64,000 nucleotides of DNA from Amphimedon queenslandica (Eukaryota > Porifera > Demospongiae > Haplosclerida > Niphatidae). The position numbers and the translations under genes are program-made. Below, piece by piece: positions 35,231 to 47,744 of this stretch (within the stretch, counting starts at the first letter, position 1; the number at the start of each line of letters is the position of its first letter). Under the pieces are notes generated by a model. The model was not told where the DNA came from, did not search any database, and was given only the letters and a program-made list of their open reading frames with translations. The stretch covers positions 146,997-210,996 of the forward strand of contig NW_003546372.1 in the NCBI RefSeq assembly GCF_000090795.2, written 5' to 3'.

Positions 35231-37798
35231 ATGGCATCAATCCCACCAGTGAGAGGCCCTAGTATAGGAATGAGTGGCAAAGACTTTAGTGATAGAGGGA
35301 ACAGTGCAGCTGGAGGAATGCTACCTTCTAACAGTAACATATACTGTTGGCCCTATTGAGTTATTATTGTATCACTATTGTAGGAGGAGGGGGAGGAGGA
35401 GGTATGGTGACTAATAATACATATCTCGTTACTAATAATGCACAAGTACTCACTCCGTCATCAATAAACAATCAGCAAGTAAGCAAAAACGAATATTTGT
35501 GGTGACAGCAATTGGTGGGATGTGAAATTAGCTTTTTACATCTGAGATTTTGTAGTGACATAATCATTAAAACAAAATGGCAGGTCTGATATATTCTCAT
35601 AGAATCGCCAATTCTTAATCACTGCCAGTCACTAATGTTAATTCCTTGCTAATAATCATTTCCTACTTTGATGTTATATTATTTGTATGTAGTCATTGTC
35701 AATACCAGTATCATCCAGTAACTCTCTTCGTAAAGTACTAGTGAAGCCTATTGCTCCTAAGCAAGGTCTTCCAATGGGTATGGTCCCAGGATTAGTGGCC
35801 ACGCCCAATAACACAGGTTGGTATACTATTTTTGTATATTTTTAGTAATTTTATTCAAAAAAGGTCCAAATTTATTGACGTCTAGTGATCAAGGAGGTGG
35901 AGCTTATACTCATAATTACTTACAAGTAATTAATTATTGGTATATACCACCCACCTGTTTAATTAATTTATAGTTACAGACACTTACCCAAAATGCTGCC
36001 CCTCCATTGTCTGCTGGTGTTACCGTGACAACAGAACAAGGAAAGACTGCTACCATTCCTCCACCTTCTCATCAACAATCTAAACCAAAAAGGTAAACAT
36101 TAATTATTATATTTATTTATTTGTTTGTATTGAAATAATAATGATAGGAGAACATCGTCACAGAGTTCAGGGAGGTGTGTTGTTGTTTATTGTTGTTGTT
36201 GTTATTATTATTATTATTATTATTATTGTTACAGTGGCGCTAACCTAGCATCAAATAAACCAAGAAAACCTTGTAATTGTAAAAACTCACAATGTCTGAA
36301 ACTGTAAGAACCATGTTATTATTATTGTTATTATTATTATTATTATCATATAATCTTCTTTTATTCAGTTATTGTGATTGCTTTGCCAATGGTGAGTTTT
36401 GTCGGGATTCTTGTAACTGTCAGAATTGTAAGAATAGTTTCCAACACGAAGGAGACAGATCAAGAGCAGTAAAGGTAGCGTGTGAAAACATGATTACATG
36501 ATACATGTACATGAACATTTTCATTTGAAGGCATGTCTCGAGAGAAATCCAAATGCTTTTAAACCTAAAGTTGGTCACGGAAGAGTTGTAAGTTACTCCC
36601 CATATGTACCATTAGTCCATTATACTGGTGGCCATTGCCTTTTATTGTTAGGGAGATGAAAGGAGACACATTAAAGGCAAACATGTTCAATCATCACTTA
36701 CCTTATGTACATGTACTCTTACTTTTTGTTTAGGCTGTAACTGTAAAAAATCAAGTTGTCTCAAGAATTATTGTGAATGCTACGAAGTTAGTTTGAACAT
36801 AATTTATTAGCAAGTAGTCTTTACCCTTCCTCTCTCTCTCTCTCTCTCTAGGCTAAGATACCCTGTTCTCATTTATGTCGATGTGTTGGTTGTCAGAATC
36901 TTGCTGATAGACCAGAGGGTAAAGGACTAATGCAGTTAGCTAATGCAGCAGGTAAGAACGTGCATTGAGAATAGAAACAAATGCTTGCATGAGTCAAAGT
37001 GTCAGTTTGAAGCTTACACACTTTCTACCATAGGGCGCCTTTTTTGAGGGCTGTAAATTTTACAAATTTGCCTTTGCAGAATTAATTTTCACAAATTTAT
37101 GCCGTCTGCCATCTTTTACCATAATAATTTTGATTTTCACAGAAATAATTTTTGTGAATCTTTAAAAAGTTGCAAAATCCGCAAAATTTACAGCCCTTGA
37201 AAAAAAAGGCACCCTGCGGTATCATTTTGTTTCTATAGCACTTTGAGTTGCGACACAAGTGCACAAAAAGTAATGTGTCATATTGAGAGCCTGCCTTAAC
37301 GAGTACTGATTGACTATTCATGATCTCTCTTGATAGATCTACGTACCCAGCAACAGAAGGCAGCATCAAACCATTTCCTAGACCAGCTGGAATTCTTTAC
37401 TCCTCACTATTCACAAAGGCTGCAAGAAGAGAAACAACGGTAAAAATTATTACTTGTTATTGTAAATTTGATGCTACTTAATCATTTTGTTAGCTTGCCA
37501 TATTCATTTGTCAATAAAGATGTCACTAAGGCAACAACTTTATGTTTGTTGGAAGAGGCCAGTCATTGTGCATCTGTAAGTTCCATTCTATTATTATTAT
37601 TATTATTATTATTGTAGAGTGGTAAATCACCTGTTGATATTGAGAGGGCTGTACTCATTGAATTTGGCCGTTGTTTAGAACAAATCATTAACTCTTCAGA
37701 GACAGGTAAATGTCATTAAAATCATTAATTATTATCATTATAAATTATCATTAATAGCAAATCAAGTGCATAGAGAGGGTGTGTCTGGAATGGTATAA
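35231..37798 (+). CDS. LIN54: LIN54 (MuvB/DREAM DNA-binding subunit)
   Basis: LIN54 binds CHR promoter elements through its tandem CXC (CRC) domain and anchors MuvB/DREAM in cell-cycle gene control. I place 16 exons: 35231-35333, 35384-35478, 35693-35816, 35864-35925, 35974-36092, 36148-36174, 36235-36303, 36369-36474, 36531-36587, 36652-36676, 36734-36786, 36852-36951, 37337-37439, 37494-37575, 37618-37705 and 37758-37798. Together they give 417 residues, all in phase. The first CXC is [20 protein letters not shown], the hinge is RNPNAFKPK, and the second CXC is [20 protein letters not shown]. The C-terminal helices contain LIEFGRCLEQIINS. The tiny exon at 36652-36676 needs a GC donor (AAAG|GCAAAC). 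One intron holds an inverted-repeat element (37026-37221). Confidence 0.94.
37026..37221. mobile_element. MITE-like element, sister of 20103-20285
   Basis: It lies in a LIN54 intron. The ends TACCATAGGGCGCC and GGCACCCTGCGGTA enclose TTGAGGGCTGTAAATTTTAC and its complement AAATTTACAGCCCTTGAA. Confidence 0.85.
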
Positions 37799-37883
37799 AC
37801 ACATTATAAATGAACTAAAAACTAACAAACAAACACTCACATTAATATTAATGATGTTAATTTTATTTATCAATAATGCCTTA

Positions 37884-40800
37884 TTAGTCTTCACTTGATG
37901 ATGATGATGATGAAGATTCTGAGACTACAGGAGCTGCTGCTGGTCTTTTTCTCTTCCCTCCTCTTCCTCTCTTACTAACTGACACTACTTCATCATCTAT
38001 CTAATAATTAATAAAATTAAAATTAATTATAAAAAACTAATTCAAATCTAGTAAGTACCTCCTCAATATCAAGTTTCGATATCTTTCTTTTTCTTGATTG
38101 CCCTCTCCCTCTCTTTCCTCTCCCCCTCCCTGTCTCTTTGCTTGTACTTTCTTCTTCGTTGCTGGTCAAACGAGTTATGGCAGCTCTTAATCTCTTGCTC
38201 TTGTGTCCCCTTCCACTAAAAGGAGGCAAAGGAAGGGGAGGGGCAGTGGGCGGGGTCTCTTTTGATTTGACAGCTCTTCTAAGTACAGGCAGTAATAATT
38301 TGTCAGTGTGTGATATGCTCCATCCAAACTTATCTAAAGTAAAACTAAAAGAAAGATATAAAATGACAAATATGCAGAAAATTTGCCTTTATACAACAGA
38401 CACATTGCATGCAGAATAATATAGATAAACAGCATGATGCTTCATTAGCTGACAAGCACTATAATAATACATTGCTTTTTGAGTAAGTTTTAAAATTCAA
38501 AAAAATACAACTTTGATCAGAACCAGCTCAAAGTTGATATTCACAGTAAAGATATATTAGAAAAATTATAAAAATAGAGATTTCCCTCATTTTCATTTTT
38601 GACAAAATTTGGCGAAAGAGTACAGGGTGTTTGGCTTAATTTTTAGCAACTTCAAAAAATCGAATTTGATCAAAAGTTGATACACACTATAAGGACATGT
38701 ATATGTATCAAAAAATTTAAAAATGGAGAATTCTTTTATTCATTTTTCGCAAAACTTGGCCAAAGATCAAAGGCTATAGCCTTCAGTCATAAATTCATAT
38801 AAGTTGAAATTTGATCGAAATCAACTCAAAGTCAATACACAACATAAGGACATGTATATGTATCAGAAAAATGTCAAAATTTCTAGTAGCCATTTTTGAC
38901 AAATATTTGGCTCACAACAACCACAGCCTTTAGTCAGTGGCCAAATTTTTGAGCAGCTTTAAAAATTATAAAAATCCAATATTGATTGGAATTAGCTTGA
39001 AGTTGATACACACCATACGAACATGTATATGTATCAGAAAAATTATAAAAATGTAGAGTTCTCTCATTTGTTGAAATACCCTGTATTATATATAGTACAG
39101 TGTCTCTTTGACCCAATTTTTGAGCAACTTGACGATCCATGGACAAGAAGTTGCATGTGGAGGATTCTGAATTGTACATCTATAATAAGAATTATTATTA
39201 TTACTCTCTGATGAGATCTAAATCAGCAGTTCCCCATTCAAATGTTTCCTTAGAATCATCAACAGCTGGTCTCATGTACTGATCCCTTATCAATACATTA
39301 GGGAAATCATCAGGGAAGGACAGCCCCCTCTAAAACAAACAAAAATACTATCATAATAAATAATGATAGTTTTTACTATTTTCTTTTGTAGAGGTGATTC
39401 TTTCAAGTTGTTGACTGTATTACAGTCAATGTTACACTGTCTGTGTGAAATAAAATTTGCAACTTAATTTTTTGACCACACCTACTTCAGTTTTATTAAC
39501 GGCTCCAATCCTTCACCTTTGAAGAACTGAACTAGCTCTAAAGCATTGACCACACCCACACCTAATTAAGAAAATAATTAACAATGCACCTCCCCCTCTC
39601 TTAATTACCTTCTATTCCATCAGTATAATCGCATCCTAATAAATATGCCAATATAATTAAGTTATTTCTATCTAATCCGAGAAGTGTTTCAATGTCAGCA
39701 TTCCGGTAATATTCGACATCGTGAGACCCAGTGAACATGTGCCTGTATACATTCATGCCACCAAAGAGAAAGACGTCATTATCATCAGTGATGGTTCCTT
39801 GTGTCAGAGACAGTGACTCAAGAGTAGAGCACTGGGCTTCAGCTTCTGAGGGACTTTCCAAATAAGGTAAACCAAATAATCGTAACAATTCCTGATAAAA
39901 TTTATAAAATACATTCCACCACACTACATGTATTATTAATTATACCTTTGCCTCTTCGATAATGCTGGTAGTAAGGCCAGCAGTTCTTCTTTCTTGCTTA
40001 TTTGTTTCTTTATTAATACTTTCCAGTTCTTCTGTTATTCTCACCTCCATCTCTTTAGTTGGTAACTCCATTAGCTCTTTGGCATCTTCCACAGCAGCCA
40101 CCATCTCTTCTTCATTAATGGCTGATCCCTCCTTCCCTCTCTCCTCTTCCTCTCTCTTTTCCTCTTCCTTCTCTTCTATTCTTTCGTCATAATTCGTTCT
40201 TTTTTCTTCTGTTGTTTCTTTATTAATAGTCAATGGTTCATCAATTTTTACCTCTTCAAATTCAATTTCTGATTCAGAAGATGATTCGTTGATGAGGATT
40301 GTCTGATTGTTAGCTAATTTCTCAACTGGTAAATGCTGCAGAACATTAGAATCACTGATATCAGTCTGAGAAGCATCACGAGACAAGTGAACAGTATCAT
40401 CTTCTTTGGCATCATAATGTTCAGGTGGATCAGCCTCAGTAACAGGAGGAGTAGCTACTATAGGAGAGCCCACTTTACCAGCTGTAGGACTATTCCTCAC
40501 GTCATCAGTTGTAGGAGAGTCCATTTTACCAGCTGTAGGACTAACAACATTCTTGACAACATTACTAGCAGTAGGAGCGTTCATTTCATCAGCAGCTACA
40601 GGAGAATGAAAGCCCATTTCACTAGCAGCTACAAGAGTATCAAGTGGGCTAGCATTGCCTGTAGTGAAATCATCAGATCTCTCTTGTATATCAGGTGTAT
40701 CCGTAATATGCTGACTATCAGTGGCTTCCTCCATTGTACTACTACTAATGAAAGAGTCTGTGCCCTGTATTAATATGTATCTTCTTTCTTCAGTTGATAA

Positions 40801-42746
40801 AATACGATTAGCTTCAACTTGTACGTTTGTTCCCTGAGGTATTCCCAGTGAATTTGATTGGCTACGATTCAGAGTCTTCCTAACGTCACCTAATTTACGT
40901 GAGAGTTGACTCCGTCTCATCACACGTGACAACTGATAATTAGAAAAATCATTAGCATCCTAAAATAAATAAATATTTATATAGCAATTATTATTATTAT
41001 TAATACTGTACTTTGGGTAAGGCCATTGGATCACATCTTGCTGTTCTTTCTTTCTCTTTCTTCTCCAGTAAGAGGTCATGCTGTATCTCGGGCGGTAGGC
41101 AAGAAAATGATTCAGAATTGACATCAATGTTATCATCATCTCTGTAAGACTAATAAAGAAAAATAACAACAACAACAACAGCAATTACTTACGTGATCAT
41201 CAAAATAATTTGTATCTTCGTGCTCACTGATTTCTTCAATTGACTGATTAACTAAAGCACTAATAACATAATAATAATAAGTAATATTATTATTATTACA
41301 ATAATACCTGTCCTTTTCAGGTAGATAAAACATGTCCTCTTCAATATTTGTTTTTTTAATATAGCTGGGTATATCTCTAATTAAAGAGCACTCGTCTAAT
41401 ACTATTACTAATAACATTAATTTTGTCTTACAGTTCTTTTCCAGTTATTGTTTTAATAGCCTGAGCCTCCAACAGTTTCCTTGATCTTTTATCCATTAGT
41501 TCCCCGGCAGCCTTACCTGCTTCTTTCCGCTTCCTTCTTCTTAACTCCTACATACACATATCAATGATACATACTGTCCAAATACTGTATAGTGCAAAAT
41601 TTTCATGGGCTATAAATTCTATGAATTTGCCCAAAAACCTAAATTGTGGATTTGTCACAAAATTTTTGTCCAGGGCAAAAAATTGTTCTAGCTCCATACT
41701 CCACGTGTATTATAGATATAAACACTAAACCCTAACCTTAACTGTGTAGAGTTGCCCGGACAAATTATACCGTAGGTTGGGATATATTTACGGCTGCAAT
41801 TATTCGCGGTCATAAAAAAATTTCAATTAAAAACCATGGAAACCGAGGTGTTATTTTAATTGAAAAAGGCGCGATAGTGAAGAAAAGCACCGTGCTGCAG
41901 TGTTCTTGAGCTGTTCTTCTTGTGTCACTAAGCCTTGGGCTCTTTGGAGCTGCTTTACCGGTTCTTTTCAGAACTAGTGCCTTGCCGTATTTTGGGACTC
42001 TCCACCCATTCTAGTTAGTGTTTATTGACTTGGGCGTGGTTTATTATCACCAGCACGCGGACCAGCAAAAATTTGCAGCAAAGATGTTGAAAGAGCTCTG
42101 AGGTAGTGGTCCATACAAGAAGTTAACAGATAGAGAAGGACTCGCTATTGGTGAATGGCTCCACTATAGCTGCTAAAGAACAGATGAATAGCTGAACACT
42201 AAACACGTGGTCTTAATTGTCATAGCAATGCTCTAACAGTTTCGATGGTTTTTAATTGAATTTTTTTATGACCGCGAATAATTGCAGCCGCGAATATATC
42301 CCGACCTATGGTATTATCTAACTCTAATAACACTGTCTTAAACCATAATAAATTAATTTTACAGTTTTAACTCTTAAAAATCACATAATTTAATCCCTCA
42401 ATAATTTGTCTGTACAGTATAATAGTAGCACAACGTACCAGTGTTTTAGTCTTTAAAGGTGGCGGGGGGCCATCGAACACAAAGACTGGTCGTATTTGGT
42501 AAAACAACAACTTGCATATCCTGTTGAACAGTACTAGTAGGTGTGGTTTGGGTATCTCATTCCCGTGATGGTCCCTGGCACCTTTGATAGCTTGATTCAG
42601 CCATATACTCACATCTGTTCAAAAATAAAAGAGAGAAAAAGAGGGAGGCATCCCTTACCTACTGCTAATATTTGTCCTTTTAAAGTCTCCGGGTTTATGG
42701 CTCTCCCTGATGGCTCCAATATTTTCCAAAGATCCTTGACCCCCAT
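37884..42746 (-). CDS. ERCC5: DNA repair endonuclease XPG
   Basis: XPG makes the 3' incision in nucleotide excision repair. The start is [20 protein letters not shown] (ATG 42746), then [17 protein letters not shown] and RPVFVFDG in the N-nuclease domain. An exon near 41448-41545 reads [20 protein letters not shown] long acidic spacer (40932-39940) includes [16 protein letters not shown] and [11 protein letters not shown]. The I-nuclease domain follows ([47 protein letters not shown]), then [18 protein letters not shown] and a Lys/Arg-rich C-terminus ([16 protein letters not shown]) ending in a Ser run. I see no PCNA-binding QxxLxxFF box where vertebrate XPG has one. Introns hold a 546-base fold-back element and a tandem-unit repeat. 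The start is 51 bases from the FDXR stop on the same strand. Confidence 0.93.
38429..39170 (+). repeat. Copy of the 150-185-base-unit repeat in an XPG intron
   Basis: The head remnant is AGCATGATGCTTCATTAGCT, followed by about four units (markers near 38545, 38700, 38855 and 39020), ending GACAAGAAGTTGCATG, which matches the tail of the 9402 copy. Confidence 0.7.
41768..42313. mobile_element. 546-base fold-back element with about 70-base inverted arms
   Basis: The left arm 41768-41837 begins TACCGTAGGTTGGGATATAT. The right arm 42245-42313 ends ATATATCCCGACCTATGGTA. The arms share CTGCAATTATTCGCGGTCAT and its complement. It lies in an XPG intron, and the core has no obvious coding frame. Confidence 0.88.
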
Positions 42747-42797
42747 TGTGACATCACGTGTTAGACCATGCCCACTAGTTATAAAACTTCAGTAATG

Positions 42798-43445
42798 TTA
42801 ATTTTTATTGTTTTTAATAATTTGCAACATTTCTAGCACAGAAACAATCTTTTCTCTTGGTTTTCCTACCAATTCTCCTCTCCTCTTCTCTTCTTCATCA
42901 ATCTTTAGCCAGTCCTCAAAAAGAACCGGCTCAAATCCTACTCAACAACAATGCTAGGAATAGCAATAACAACAACTGAGTACCTTTTATATCATTCAAT
43001 ATGTCCCTAGCTGTATTAGAAGAAGGAAGCATCCCTATTAAGATTACAATATATATAATACAATATTAGAGGGATATAGCTGTTACCATTCTTATTATCT
43101 TCTATAATACTACCAGCAGTTTCAAATGCATCATTCATGGTAGTCAATATCACACCAGTTGGGCCTCTCTTTACCCAACCACTGCAATATAATCCTAAAA
43201 TCTTGTAATGAACAATTTAAATAAATAAAATGACATACCGTTGATAGTAGTTCCATTATTGACTACTCTTCCTTTACTGTTATTAATAATACCCAGTTTC
43301 TCATCAAAAGGTATTTCTGGGTCTATGTTTCTACTCTTGTATCCAATGCTTCGAAGAACCATGGAACAATCAATAGTTTCATACTCTCCACTACCAACAG
43401 CTGTTGTATTCCCACCATTAGCATCTTCCTACAATAATGATAAAC

Positions 43446-43499
<54 letters not shown>

Positions 43500-45172
43500 C
43501 TCTCTTTTTTTACAATTAGTTCATTTATTTCAAGTTTGATTCCTTTCGTTATTTCATTTCTTGCTATTATTTCCATTGGACTTCGGCAGAACAATAGCTC
43601 CAATACATTATCATCATTACTAATATCTCTACCATCACTAATAAATTAATATTTTAATAATAAATAAATAAAATAGTATCACTCTTTTATGATCACCTTG
43701 ATGTCTTCAACATTAATTCAGTCAATCTTTTACGGGGTCTAGGCAGTTCTACAAAATATGGTTGTCATATAAATAGAACTGATACTAATATAGCGCCATA
43801 TATTCTAAAAATAGTGACAAAATTACCTGAAATTATATCCTTATATGGCAGCATATCCTTGTGCTTTATCATGGTCTTGCATTGTGGTAGTTTTGTCATT
43901 TCTCTCAATTCTTTTATTGTGAAGGCAACTTGTAGAGGACCTCTTCTTCCAACCATTATCACTTTCTTTATTTTACTGAAGGACAATGCGTCAACTGCAT
44001 GTGAACATATATCTGTCTCCTAATGGAGAGAAAAGAATTAAATTTGCTAAGATTATAATACACATGTATAATAACTTTTAAAGTATCTAGTGGTGTCAGT
44101 AGTATTCTAGCGATATCCAAAGCAACATTTCCTTGACCAATGATTACAGCTGTATCTCCAGATGAGAGATTAAGATTTAACTAAAATATGTACACATTTA
44201 AAATAAATAAAAACAAATATATTTAAATTATTATTTACATTTTCATAACCAGGAAGGCCGTTGTACCAGCTGACAAATGATCTTGCAGAAAATACTCCAT
44301 AAGAATCCTATATTAATATTAATAATAAATAAATAAATAAATTCATATAAAATACTTCTCCTTTGATTCCCATTGTTTTGTCTTCTTCTGCTCCGTATGC
44401 CTACAAAAAGCCACACCCATTAATAAAATTAAGCCAAACCCATCTAATTACTTACCAGTACTACTCCATTGTAATATGATCTCAGTTGGTTTATATTAAT
44501 ATCAGTGCCAATATTAATGTTACCAATAAATCTGCAACGATCAGTTAAAGCTAACGTTGTGAACTGATTAATAACATTCTATAGCAATTTTTAAAATGAA
44601 GAATTCCCTCTGAATCATTCTTAATTTGGCTAAAAACCCATTAGTCAGATTTTTTGCAACTTAAAAAATTTATTAAAAATCCAATTTTGGTTGGAATCAG
44701 CTCAAAATTTCTACACAACATAAAACATGTATATGCATTTGAAAAAACTGATTTTTTTTACTTTTAAAAATAGTCTGTGCTGTAGAACAAACGGGTATTT
44801 GGCCAAATTATCGAGCAACTTTAAAATTTCATAATGCATGCACATACTTTAACTTCAGGGTGATCTGGAGCTACACCAAACCTAATTAAGCCGAAAGGAA
44901 CAGGAAGAGCCTCAAATATATCTACACGAACATCATCACATTGCTGAGCTTAATCATAATAAAAATAAAATAAAAAATTCCACATTTACTACTTTTATTA
45001 AATGGTGAGCAGTATAAAATCCAGCTGGACCACTACCTACAATAGCTATTCTTGTTAGCCCTCTTCTTCCTCCACTCAAAGCGGCATTATTACTTTTAAA
45101 AGACCTAGAGAGACACTTGACTGCAGAAATGTACCAAGACATCAGAGTAGGCGTGGTAAGTAGGCGTGGCAC
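42798..45172 (-). CDS. FDXR: NADPH:adrenodoxin oxidoreductase, mitochondrial
   Basis: This flavoenzyme passes electrons from NADPH to ferredoxin for mitochondrial P450s and Fe-S cluster assembly. The N-terminus is rich in Arg/Ser and lacks acids ([20 protein letters not shown]), fitting a mitochondrial presequence. The FAD motif [17 protein letters not shown] follows, then [12 protein letters not shown]. The NADP motif is [16 protein letters not shown], followed by [17 protein letters not shown] and, late in the protein, [15 protein letters not shown]. It has at least ten short exons. Either Met at residue 1 (45172) or residue 11 could start. A TTACGTCA (CRE/ATF-like) site lies at 45192-45199, about 20 bases upstream. 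Confidence 0.94.
43445..43499. repeat. (AAT)n microsatellite
   Basis: About 18 AAT triplets in an FDXR intron. Confidence 0.97.
44600..44845 (+). repeat. Single-unit copy of the 150-185-base-unit repeat in an FDXR intron
   Basis: It contains GGAATCAGCTCAAAATTTCT, ACACAACATAAAACATGTAT and ATTATCGAGCAACTTTAAAA in family order, but no recognisable head. Confidence 0.65.
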
Positions 45173-45292
45173 GTCTGTACTTAATTAATCATTACGTCAT
45201 AATTAGCTGGAAAAAATAATGGGGTTAACAGTATTAGAAACAGCAAAAGGATTTTTTTTAAAAGCAACTGTCAGCAAGTTCCAATTGACTGT

Positions 45293-46330
45293 CTAGCGTA
45301 TGCATTTTACAGGCTTGCGGTAACCACAGTCAGTGAATGCAGATGGTGGAATGAGCTGACCAGGGCTAAAACAACAACAAAATAACAATAATTAATAATC
45401 CTGTATAGCAACTTACTTGGAAGCATCAAGTTCATAATAGCAACATCCAAGTATGCTTGTGATATCTTTAGTAGCCTACAGACAACTGTATTAATCATTA
45501 TTACATCATTCTTCTACTTACTGTTTTGCAAGCAGATGAACATTGACCTTGATGATAGGCACTAATACAAGTCTATATTACAATAAACATAATAAATGAA
45601 TAAATAAAAATGTTAGCTTACATCAAAATCAGCAGTATCATCCTCAGGAATGAGACTATCAAGTTCATTCCAATCATTAATGCAATACCTTCCTCGAGGA
45701 TCGTGATAGCAAGATTGATTGAGATAATCCAGTGCAGTCTGATTGACCTAATAATGATAATAACAAGAACAACAATATAATAACAAGAACAACAATATAA
45801 TAACAATTCATTGTTGTATTTAACAATTACTTACTGGTCCAACAAAGTTAGATCCACAGTCAACAGTCAGTTTATGAAATAATGTCAGGATAACATGTGG
45901 ACAATGGTTTCGGCAGAATCCTGCGACATCACTGCTTGTAACATTTGGATATGCCTCAAAGGTAGCCTGTAATGGAAACAAAAAGAACAGAATGCAGCAT
46001 AAAAGCGCTTTAATATCCGAGAAAAGTTATTCCAGTTTTACTGACCAAGCAAGATTTGAAAGGATCAACAGTGGTTTGTTGAGCATCAATGAAGCAATTG
46101 GCGCTCTGCCTCTTTTCCCTCTTACTTTGGTGAGTGGCAAGTTCTACTTTGAACTTGCGTATGGCCCTAAATAACAATCAACTAAATATCTAATCACAAT
46201 TTACAAACTCTGAGATAGTCCTAGCAGCAATATGCTGGCTTTTCTGAAAAGTGGGCCGGCGCAACACACGGGCATCAGAGAGTGCCACAAATCCAACGAC
46301 AAGGAGAGCAAGGAACAAGAAGCGGGACAT
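45293..46330 (-). CDS. Secreted cysteine-rich protein 1 of a tandem trio
   Basis: The start MSRFLFLALLVVGFVALSDA is a clear signal peptide. Later exons read VAGFCRNHCPHVILTLFHKL, SCYHDPRGRYCINDW, TCISAYHQGQCSSACKT and ITSILGCCYYE, ending CGYRKPVKCIR. The Cys pattern (FC-x3-C, then SCY...YC, then C-x3-CK, then LGCCY, then CGY...C) repeats in the two genes upstream, so this is one family. Several short exons with introns of about 50 bases are used. There is no membrane anchor, so it is presumably a disulphide-stabilised extracellular protein. I do not recognise the family. Confidence 0.75.
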
Positions 46331-46575
46331 CTTTACTTTACTCGTAGAATGGTATTTATGATCACACACAAGACGGTCACACACAACAAGATTAGCAAAA
46401 TACTAAGGGTGGAGCTGGAGTGGAGAAATGAAAATTAATTCGTGGGTGGAGCTCGAATTTTCATTTACTCTAATATCTATGCTCTAATAATCTGTTTTCA
46501 ATTACTTTAAAAACACTAAAAAGCAGCAATGTTTTATTAGCAGTTTTAATTAGATCCTTCATTTCCTTGCAGCCT

Positions 46576-47508
46576 TCATTTCCTTGCAGACTAAATTAAA
46601 AAAGTGGAAAATAACAATGACAATAATAATTTAGTGACATACACAATAAGTTGGTGGAGTATAACCACAAGTAGTAAAGAGATCATCAGAAGCTCTAAAA
46701 AATAAACATTATAATTATAATTATCATCATCATTATTATTGCTATTACAAATCAGCAGGCCCAGGGCTAAAGAATCCAGCCATTGCCTTGTAGCAGCAAC
46801 CAAGAGTACCAGTGATGTAGGTCAACACATCAGAGCACTCAGTTGGGCAAGTACTGGTATCACTTTGATACAAACTAGTACAAGTCTACAAGCATTAAAA
46901 GAGATAAGATATTAACAGTGCATTTATCTTACTTACTAAATATTCACTTCCTTTGTCGGATGAATTATCGATGAATATAGTTGTTGTTAGTTGATCCTCC
47001 TTCAGACAATAGTCACCATTAGCATTAGTATAGCATGTCTCATCCATTGCCTTTATTATATTTGCTGGAAGCTAAAATAATAATTAAAAAAAATAAAAGC
47101 TACAAATTACGATGATCTCACTCCAGGGTCTTGGCAGCAAGCTGTGACCTGATCAAACACATCCTTCACGTCGTTGCCGCAGTGATCCTGGACGCAATAA
47201 GTATTGACCTCACTATCACTCACTCCAGTACCATCAAATAAGTGATTAAATATCGTCACGCAATTCACAATCGTGTTATTATCGCTCAACTGGTTAGTAG
47301 CATCATCACAACTGCTGTACCTACAGCTAGAGCTAGCAGCAAAAGTCTCCTGGAGGCCATCAGACACAGAGCCTCCTCTTCTAACAGCTGGTTTATTCAA
47401 AATATTGAGGACAGTCTCACGCAGTAGCTTAGCTTTATCAACAGCAGCACTCTCAACTAACAAAGAAGTAGCAAGGAAGAAAGCAGCAACAAGGAGAACC
47501 TTCATCAT
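46576..47508 (-). CDS. Secreted cysteine-rich protein 2 of a tandem trio
   Basis: The signal peptide is MMKVLLVAAFFLATSLLVES. The first exon continues through CRYSSCDDATNQLS, NTYCVQDHCGNDVKDVFDQV and TACCQDPG. Later exons give ETCYTNANGDYCLKEDQ, TCTSLYQSDTSTCPTECSDV, YITGTLGCCYKAM and CGYTPPTYC, with a last short exon SARK ending at 46576. The Cys spacing parallels the neighbour at 45293. Two in-frame Met codons open the protein and I took the first. Its function is unknown. Confidence 0.75.
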
Positions 47509-47744
47509 TACCCCTCTATACAATAACAAAATAAAAATATCAAAAATATCATACACTTACTTTTCTTTACTGTTATATTTTAGGTGGAGCTACTTGAAAT
47601 GCATAACTATATTTACAAGCTGAGGTTGAGTTCAGTGCATGTGTGGTATCATCTCATGTTTCTCATGTGATTATCAATAAATAAGTTCACTTCTTAATGA
47701 ATATAATTAACAGCAAATATTATGTCATTTTACTAGTTTATTGT

